Shown here one piece after another: positions 7,678 through 12,766 of a stretch of 15,898 bases of DNA. The stretch spans positions 1 to 15,898 of the forward strand of contig CAJTZB010000043.1 of assembly GCA_910583815.1 (NCBI GenBank), in the 5' to 3' direction. Within the stretch, counting starts at the first letter, position 1; each line of letters opens with the position of its first letter. The stretch is from an uncultured Lachnospiraceae bacterium (GTDB lineage Bacteria; Bacillota; Clostridia; Lachnospirales; Lachnospiraceae). Made by a program: the position numbers and the translations under genes. Below the pieces are notes generated by a model, which saw nothing but the letters and a program-made list of their open reading frames with translations, was not told the origin of the DNA and made no database searches.

Positions 7678-8037
7678 TTAAGCTTCCAATACCACATACG
7701 CTACTGCATATTCTTTTGTATTTGAAATAGAAACATGAATTGTTCCTACTGCTCTTTCCTGACGGATGCCTTCTGCCCTGCCGGACAACACAACATACGG
7801 CCTGCCAGACGGCTCTCTTAACACTTCTATTTCTATTGGTGCCACTTCACGAAACCCTGTCCCAAACGCCTTTGCAACCGCTTCCTTGACTGCGAAATTT
7901 CCTGCTGCCGTCTGCATCCGCGTACTTATCAGCTCTTGTTCCCGGCCCGTATATACCCTGCTGCGGAACGCCTGTTTTTCATATGCTTTCGCCACACGTC
8001 CCACTTCTATCAGATCTGTTCCGATTCCAACAATCAT
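7678..8037 (-). CDS. acpS: holo-[acyl-carrier-protein] synthase
   Basis: AcpS transfers 4'-phosphopantetheine from CoA to a serine of apo-ACP, activating fatty acid synthesis. The 119 residues from ATG 8035-8037 begin MIVGIGTDLIEVGRV, the hallmark start, with metal ligand D8. The second ligand, E52, lies in NFAVKEAVAKAFGTG, and HVSISNTKEYAVAYVV is the typical end. A GTG three bases upstream (8038-8040) would add one residue; I prefer ATG because AGAGG lies 8 nt before it. The ATG overlaps the rex stop by one base (TGATG), implying translational coupling. The spot where many homologues have RFAAKEA reads NFAVKEA, a conservative difference. Confidence 0.95.
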   Translation of the reverse strand: MIVGIGTDLIEVGRVAKAYEKQAFRSRVYTGREQELISTRMQTAAGNFAVKEAVAKAFGTGFREVAPIEIEVLREPSGRPYVVLSGRAEGIRQERAVGTIHVSISNTKEYAVAYVVLEA

Positions 8038-8690
8038 CACAGTTTCCTCTTTTTCTCATTCTTCTCCGATGCCTTCAGCTTATAGGAAAGCCGCATTAAG
8101 CTCTCTGCCAGATGCACATTTTCCTGCATGACATGCGGCGGAAGATGCAAATCGGTCGGGGCAAAATTCCAAATGCCCCGGATACCCCATTTTGCAAGGT
8201 CTGCTGCTACCTGAGGGGCCTTCTCTTTCGGAAGCGTAAGCACTGCAATCTCTACCTCATGGACCTTGATAAATTCCTCTAATGTTTCCGCCGAGCGGAT
8301 AGTGATACCACGGACGGAAGTTCCGACAATGCTTGGATTGACATCAAAAATACCAATAATCTCAAAGCCTCTTCGCTCAAAATCTCCATAGTTGGCGATT
8401 GCCTGTCCGAGATTTCCGGCACCAACAATGATAATCCTGTTTTTCTTATCTAATCCTAAAATTTTTCCAATCTCATTGTACAGATATTCTACATTGTAAC
8501 CATAGCCCTGCTGCCCAAAGCCGCCAAAGTTATTTAAATCCTGACGAATCTGAGACGCCGTAACTCCCATGCGCTCACTTAATTCTTTGGAAGAAATCCG
8601 CACGACATCATGAGCCAGCAGTTCCCCCAAATAGCGATAATATCGCGGCAGCCTCCTGATTACGGCTGTTGATATTTCCTTTTCGTACAT
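8037..8690 (-). CDS. rex: redox-sensing transcriptional repressor Rex
   Basis: Rex senses the NADH/NAD+ ratio. It binds operators when NADH is low and releases them when NADH binds, derepressing fermentation and redox genes. The 217 residues contain an N-terminal winged helix (about 1-80) with SSKELSERMGVTASQIRQDL followed by NFGGFGQQGYGYNV. A Rossmann domain follows with GAGNLGQAI (90-98), IGIFDVNP and IWNFAPTDLHLP. I chose ATG 8688-8690; TTG 8694-8696 would add two residues. The ribosome-binding site AAAGGGG is 10 nt upstream and can pair with GCCCC further upstream. No TTGTTAA-type Rex operator was seen within this window's promoters, so autoregulation is not supported. acpS overlaps its stop. 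Confidence 0.96.
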   Translation of the reverse strand: MYEKEISTAVIRRLPRYYRYLGELLAHDVVRISSKELSERMGVTASQIRQDLNNFGGFGQQGYGYNVEYLYNEIGKILGLDKKNRIIIVGAGNLGQAIANYGDFERRGFEIIGIFDVNPSIVGTSVRGITIRSAETLEEFIKVHEVEIAVLTLPKEKAPQVAADLAKWGIRGIWNFAPTDLHLPPHVMQENVHLAESLMRLSYKLKASEKNEKKRKL

Positions 8691-8698
8691 TCTCAAAT

Positions 8699-8747
8699 TG
8701 CCCCTTTCCAGAAACCTGCTATTCCCGATAATATGATCAGTGGGGCA
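8699..8747 (-). promoter_or_regulatory. possible hairpin masking the rex ribosome-binding site
   Basis: On the minus strand TGCCCC (8742-8747) is the exact inverted copy of GGGGCA (8699-8704), which forms the core of the rex Shine-Dalgarno sequence. The intervening 37 nt can pair only weakly. A 6-bp GC-rich closing stem could lower rex translation unless ribosomes or RNA-binding factors open it. A chance match is possible. Confidence 0.3.
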
Positions 8748-8767
8748 TTTGTTTCGGTTATACCCTT

Positions 8768-10543
8768 CTAATCATAATATGCAAACTTCCGTGCCAGCCG
8801 TTCTTCTCTTGCATCCGTTCCGCGTTGCGCTCTTACAGATGCCGTCAGTTCCTCGGAAGCATTCCTCTCTTTTTCTCCAAAAGAAGCTTCCAGATAACGA
8901 AAAGTCTCATACAAATGCCTGATCTTACGGCGTTTTGCATATGTCAGCCTGCCTTCTCTATGTGAATGCTTTTTTGGTGCTGCCGCCAACGCCAGCTCTT
9001 CTTCCAATTTTGCCAAATATTCATCCTTTACAAGCGCTGCCCGAACAGCTTCCTCTGGCTGTTCAGTTACAAACATCTGCTTGGAGCAAGTTTCCAAGCA
9101 AAGCCCTTTTGTCTTCTTCTTTTTCTTCCTTCCAAGCAAAAACAGACCATTCAGCCAAACATTCTGGCAGGAAGTCTCTTCTTTTGGAAGCGCAAATGCC
9201 GTCAATGCATAGCTGCTTTCCTTTGTCTTTATTTTAAATTCCAGCAAATCCGGATTCGAGCCGTCTGTTTTATATCCAACATGCAGTTTAGACCCAAGCT
9301 GCCGGATACGTTTTCTGTCTGCTGCTCCCACATAGCGGCAGTTTTCTGCCTGAAATTCAAGCACTGCATAATTGCTTAAATACCGCCGGACAGCAATATG
9401 GCTGACACGAAGAATAAACTGTTCTTCCCCTGCCTTTATCCTATATTTCATCCTGATTTCTTCTGTGGCATCTATTTCATAAACAGGCTGCTCATTCCCT
9501 GCCTGCTTCCAGATACTGTTCCTTTGAAATTGCTTCCTAAACTCTCGCGCAGACGAAATACGAACCGGAAGGAAAAACGTCAGCCGTTCTATAAGTTTTT
9601 CATCTGCAATGACTTTCAGGCGAGTATCTGCTGCATATTTTAAGTAAGTGCGGTACAAATAATTCCATTCATAAAGCAGGTTCCTTTTTTCCGGCTTTAC
9701 TTTTTGCTGCCCCAGAACCTCATCCTGTACAGAAGAAAGAATCCGGGCTACATTCTTCCCAAGCGCACACAGCATTGAAGTCATGGAGTAGAGTACCGGC
9801 ACCTGCCTTGCACTCATAAACAGATTCATATTCTGGACCATTTTATATAGCTGTCCTGATGTTTTGTTTATCAGGACATCGGCCTCAGGATATTTAACAA
9901 GAAGCTCACAAAGCTTTGCTGCTGCCTGTTCTTCTTTTATATGCCCATTCAGACGGCACTCTTCTAATATATAGAATTTTTCATCTGATACAGAAAGAAA
10001 AAATGCCGAAGCAAAACCTAAAACATCATTCTCATATTCTGCTGCAAGAATAATATGAAACGGTTTCTTCTGTTTTACTTCTGCGGAAAGCACGTGGTAC
10101 TTTTCTTTTATGCGCCGACGGATTCCCGCTCCAAGATGCTGCTTTTCATCAAAAAAGGATACAGGGACTACACGGCACATACTGATACAGTCATGCAGTG
10201 CCTCTTCGTCAGGTGCCGTTTCAGAAAGCAGCTCTTGCTTCGGATATTTCTTTTGCAGAGGGCAAAACAGCCGCTCCGTTACAAGCATCGCATCTGTGGC
10301 ATAGCATTCGGTTTTTATCTCTTTGGACAAAAGCGCCTGCCATACGGAAAGAAACTGCTCTCTGATATCTATAGACTCCGCTTCTTCTTCCTCCTTTACA
10401 GGCGCAGAAAATATATAATCTTTTGTACAAAAAGAATCATCTTGCAGAAAATCTGCCTGATACAAGTATATTTCCTGCAGCTTGCTTCCTTCTGCTGCCA
10501 CATCCAAATAAAGTTCTCTGCGTACTATTAAATCACTCTGCAT
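8768..10543 (-). CDS. uncharacterised 591-residue protein upstream of rex, possible degenerate GNAT segment
   Basis: I do not recognise this protein family. From ATG 10541-10543 (GGGGAG 7 nt upstream) it has 591 residues. A GTG at 10622-10624 would add 27 unlike residues and lies too near the promoter. It has no signal peptide or membrane helix. The region near residues 170-260 has the strand and helix rhythm of a GNAT fold: HIILAAEYENDVLGFASAFF, then KFYILEECRLNGHIKEEQAA, then ADVLINKTSGQLYKMVQNMN followed by a strand ending VPVLY. The acetyl-CoA loop is not clear, so this is only an inference. Later parts are rich in beta strands, contain a GRKKKKKTKG run and end in a basic, charged helical tail. 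It is the first gene behind the strong promoter at 10656-10684. Position suggests a housekeeping or redox partner of rex, but no function can be assigned. Confidence 0.75.
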   Translation of the reverse strand: MQSDLIVRRELYLDVAAEGSKLQEIYLYQADFLQDDSFCTKDYIFSAPVKEEEEAESIDIREQFLSVWQALLSKEIKTECYATDAMLVTERLFCPLQKKYPKQELLSETAPDEEALHDCISMCRVVPVSFFDEKQHLGAGIRRRIKEKYHVLSAEVKQKKPFHIILAAEYENDVLGFASAFFLSVSDEKFYILEECRLNGHIKEEQAAAKLCELLVKYPEADVLINKTSGQLYKMVQNMNLFMSARQVPVLYSMTSMLCALGKNVARILSSVQDEVLGQQKVKPEKRNLLYEWNYLYRTYLKYAADTRLKVIADEKLIERLTFFLPVRISSAREFRKQFQRNSIWKQAGNEQPVYEIDATEEIRMKYRIKAGEEQFILRVSHIAVRRYLSNYAVLEFQAENCRYVGAADRKRIRQLGSKLHVGYKTDGSNPDLLEFKIKTKESSYALTAFALPKEETSCQNVWLNGLFLLGRKKKKKTKGLCLETCSKQMFVTEQPEEAVRAALVKDEYLAKLEEELALAAAPKKHSHREGRLTYAKRRKIRHLYETFRYLEASFGEKERNASEELTASVRAQRGTDAREERLARKFAYYD

Positions 10544-10608
10544 CTGCCAACTCCCCACTTTCTGACAAAGCATGTCCCACAGCATCCTGTACACCCATGT
10601 TACCTTCG

Positions 10609-10633
10609 CTTGACAAGAGTACACACGGTCAAG
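10609..10633. repeat. inverted repeat downstream of the minus-strand promoter
   Basis: CTTGAC (10609-10614) and GTCAAG (10628-10633) form a 6-bp inverted repeat with a 13-nt spacer. It lies roughly 16-40 nt after the expected start of the minus-strand transcript. It could be an operator or a small leader hairpin. No protein can be named. Confidence 0.3.
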
Positions 10634-10655
10634 TGTAGATATTTACCTATGTTAT

Positions 10656-10684
10656 ATAGTACTGTTTTCTTTTCGTCTTGTCAA
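10656..10684 (-). promoter_or_regulatory. sigma-A type promoter for the rex gene train
   Basis: On the minus strand, -35 TTGACA (10679-10684) is a perfect consensus and is followed after 17 bp by -10 TACTAT (10656-10661). Transcription would start near 10649, about 106 nt before the first gene's ATG. It is the only clear promoter found ahead of the long train of minus-strand genes. Confidence 0.7.
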
Positions 10685-10694
10685 TAAACGTTGA

Positions 10695-10722
10695 TTGACT
10701 TCCGTCAAAATTTGCTTATAAT
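10695..10722 (+). promoter_or_regulatory. sigma-A type promoter for udk
   Basis: The -35 TTGACT (10695-10700), a 16-bp spacer and a perfect -10 TATAAT (10717-10722) predict a start near 10729-10730. This falls directly before the three-way-junction element, so the RNA structure would sit at the very 5' end of the udk message. The -35 box is 10 bp from the divergent minus-strand promoter. Confidence 0.75.
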
Positions 10723-10731
10723 GGTACTAAA

Positions 10732-10790
10732 TGAGGCTAGGGACAAAAATTCCTTTTGACCCTGGCATCGGTGTACAGATGCCAGCCTCA
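10732..10790 (+). ncRNA. three-way-junction structured leader of udk
   Basis: Three stems close with no unpaired bases at the junction. P1 pairs TGAGGCT (10732-10738) with AGCCTCA (10784-10790). P2 pairs AGGGACAAAA (10739-10748) with TTTTGACCCT (10754-10763) with one A-A mismatch and a 5-nt loop. P3 pairs GGCATC (10764-10769) with GATGCC (10778-10783) around the loop GGTGTACA, which contains the self-complementary hexamer TGTACA. The structure starts at the predicted transcription start and ends 44 nt before the udk ATG. I do not recognise it as a known riboswitch class. P3 relates it to the repeats at 229, 976 and 4822, so it may instead be an inserted intergenic repeat that serves as a leader. 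Confidence 0.65.
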
Positions 10791-10834
10791 TTGGAAAGAA
10801 ATGCTGTAGAACCAGAATCAGAAGGGAGAAAATT

Positions 10835-11458
10835 ATGCCGGAAATTTTAATGATTGGAATTGCAGGAGGCACCGGAAGCGGAAAGTCCACCTTGACAGAA
10901 CAGATTAAAGCTGCTTTTGGAGAAAACGTTACAGTCATAAACCATGACAATTACTACAAAGCGCATAATGATATGACCTACGAAGAACGTGCTGCCTTGA
11001 ATTACGACCATCCAAACGCATTTGATACAGACTTAATGATTGAGCATATCCGCAGTCTCCGCAAAGGCGAGGACATTATCTGTCCGGTTTATGACTTTTC
11101 TGCACACAACCGTTCTAAGGAAACACTTCATATTCACCCAAATAAAGTAATGATTGTAGAGGGCATCTTAATTTTTGAATGCCTCGCTTTGATGGATTTG
11201 ATGGATATTAAAATTTTTGTGGATACGGATGCTGATGTCCGCATTTTAAGAAGAATCTTAAGAGATGTAAAAGAACGCGGCAGAAACCTGGATTCTGTTA
11301 TCAATCAATATCTTACAACAGTAAAGCCAATGCATGAACAGTTCGTAGAGCCAAGTAAAAAACATGCTGATATTATTGTGCCGGAAGGCGGCTACAATAC
11401 GGTAGCACTTGAAATGATTCTGCACCGTATTGCAACCCACATCCAGAAAGAAGCATAA
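10835..11458 (+). CDS. udk: uridine kinase
   Basis: Udk phosphorylates uridine and cytidine with ATP or GTP to UMP and CMP in pyrimidine salvage. The 207 residues match the family. The Walker A loop is GGTGSGKS (11-18), followed by VINHDNYYK with the catalytic aspartate D38, then YDHPNAFDTDLM for nucleoside contact, PVYDFSAHNRS, and VEGILIFE as the Walker B-like strand. The lid arginines are in RILRRILRDVKERGR. ATG 10835 has GGGAG 8 nt upstream. It is the only plus-strand gene here, has its own promoter and a structured 5' leader of about 105 nt, and ends 5 bp from the stop of the convergent aldo/keto reductase gene. Confidence 0.97.
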   Translation: MPEILMIGIAGGTGSGKSTLTEQIKAAFGENVTVINHDNYYKAHNDMTYEERAALNYDHPNAFDTDLMIEHIRSLRKGEDIICPVYDFSAHNRSKETLHIHPNKVMIVEGILIFECLALMDLMDIKIFVDTDADVRILRRILRDVKERGRNLDSVINQYLTTVKPMHEQFVEPSKKHADIIVPEGGYNTVALEMILHRIATHIQKEA

Positions 11459-11472
11459 ACTGCCTACAGTTT
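11457..11472. terminator. palindrome across the convergent udk and aldo/keto reductase stops
   Basis: AAACTG (11457-11462), a CCTA loop and CAGTTT (11467-11472) form a perfect 6-bp stem that covers both stop codons. It could end transcription from both sides, but it is AT-rich and no T tract follows it. Confidence that it terminates is low. Confidence 0.3.
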
Positions 11473-12588
11473 GCCCATCTCTTCTGCCATCTGATGCAAA
11501 TGCTCTCGGATTGGCAGTTTCTGTGGGCAAAGTTTCTCACAGGCGCCGCAGCTTCTGCACTGTTCTGCTCTCTCCTCCTGCTTCATCTGCTCAAAATAAC
11601 GCTGTTTTGTGGCACCTGTATTTCCATACATGCCATAACGGTTCCAAATACCAAAATTCCCTGGAATATTGATTCCAAACGGACATGGCATACAATAGCG
11701 GCAGGAGGTACACCCATTCTTAACTCTGGATTTTACTTCTGCTACAACTTGCTGCACTACAGCTTGTTCCTTCTCTGACAATGGTTCAAACTGTCCAAAT
11801 GTATCTAAGTTATCCCTTACCTGTTCTTCTGTAGACATCCCGCTTAATACTACCTTAACCTGCGGTTTTGTTGCAACCCAACGCAGCGCCCAGGATGCAA
11901 CACTCTTTTCCGGCCTGGCCGCATGGAACAGTTCTTCCACATCGTCTGCATAGGACGCCAGCGCACCACCCTTAACAGGCTCCATAATAATTATAGGTAC
12001 ATTTAACTTTTCACACAGTGCATAGCCTCTGTCGCCCGCCTGTTCCTCTGTATCCATATAGTTATACTGAATCTGGCAAAAATCCCAGTTGCGGTATGTC
12101 AGTATTTCTTCAAAAACTTCATAACTGTCATGGAATGAAAAACCAAAGCAGCGAATCTTTCCTTGCTTCTGATACTCCTCAAACAGTTCAATAATGCCAA
12201 GCTCCTTTACCAGCTGAAACCGGTCACGGTTTAGGGCATGCAGCAGATAAAAATCTATCCGCTCCGTCTGCAGGCGTGAACACTGTTCTTCAAACAAGCG
12301 AACTGCATCTTCCTTTGTTTTTACATTCCAAATAGGCAGCTTTGTTGCAAGATAAAAACTGTCTCTGTCATACTTTTTCAATGCCCTTCCAACAAAAGGC
12401 TCGCTCTTTCCGTCATGATACGGATATGCCGTATCAATATAATTGACTCCTTTGGCAATTGCCTCATCTAACATTGCCTGTGCACGCTCTTCATCAATTT
12501 CTCCGTTTGGCGTGGTCGGAAAGCGCATACATCCAAAACCAAGCAGCGAAGTAGAAACCCCTAACTTTTCCAATGTCCTGTACTCCAT
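11464..12588 (-). CDS. aldo/keto reductase with C-terminal [4Fe-4S] ferredoxin-like motifs
   Basis: The first 280 or so residues are an aldo/keto reductase TIM barrel, which normally reduces carbonyls with NAD(P)H. The catalytic residues are D52 and Y57 in NYIDTAYPYHDG and K83 in LATKLP; the histidine is in FYLLHALNRD. The C-terminal tail carries two cysteine clusters, C293-x2-C296-x2-C299-x2-C302-P and C344-x2-C347-x2-C350-x3-C354-P, which probably bind two [4Fe-4S] clusters. This two-part layout defines a subfamily common in anaerobes (374 residues is normal), whose substrates are largely unknown. ATG 12586-12588 has AAGGAGG 7 nt upstream, right after a palindromic cassette. It follows metH in the same direction and may be co-transcribed. 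Confidence 0.92.
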   Translation of the reverse strand: MEYRTLEKLGVSTSLLGFGCMRFPTTPNGEIDEERAQAMLDEAIAKGVNYIDTAYPYHDGKSEPFVGRALKKYDRDSFYLATKLPIWNVKTKEDAVRLFEEQCSRLQTERIDFYLLHALNRDRFQLVKELGIIELFEEYQKQGKIRCFGFSFHDSYEVFEEILTYRNWDFCQIQYNYMDTEEQAGDRGYALCEKLNVPIIIMEPVKGGALASYADDVEELFHAARPEKSVASWALRWVATKPQVKVVLSGMSTEEQVRDNLDTFGQFEPLSEKEQAVVQQVVAEVKSRVKNGCTSCRYCMPCPFGINIPGNFGIWNRYGMYGNTGATKQRYFEQMKQEERAEQCRSCGACEKLCPQKLPIREHLHQMAEEMGKL

Positions 12589-12606
12589 ATCTGTTCCTCC
12601 TTAATT

Positions 12607-12766
12607 AAGTTCCGCAGCACCCCTTCCGGCTCACTAAGCCAGAGCACAGGTTTCCGGCTGCTTTTGCATTCGGAAACCGTGCTGTGCGCTGTCCGGGGTG
12701 CTGCTGTTTTTTAAGTTCCGTAATGTCCCTTTTAGCGCATTTATTACTAAGCAAGGCATTGCTGTT
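12607..12766 (-). repeat. 106-bp palindromic cassette plus a 54-bp shortened copy between metH and the aldo/keto reductase gene
   Basis: The full unit spans 12607-12712 and starts AAGTTCCGCAGCACCCC, which pairs perfectly over its last ten bases with GGGGTGCTGC. Inside, GCACAGGTTTCCG pairs with CGGAAACCGTGC with one bulge, around a 14-nt loop. A second unit from 12713 starts AAGTTCCG, keeps only the outer parts and lasts 54 bp. A third boundary, AGTTCTGCAG, begins at 12768 inside the 3' end of metH. The reductase gene's ribosome-binding site follows directly on the minus strand. Confidence 0.85.

Noticed and set aside
7650..7697. Upstream start of the NAD(P)HX repair gene
   Set aside because: The added 16 residues overlap acpS and do not resemble the family start, which begins at MKYAVSANQM.
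10544..10624. Longer GTG start for the 591-residue protein
   Set aside because: It would place the start about 25 nt from the predicted transcript start, without a ribosome-binding site and with unlike residues. The ATG at 10543 has GGGGAG at good spacing.
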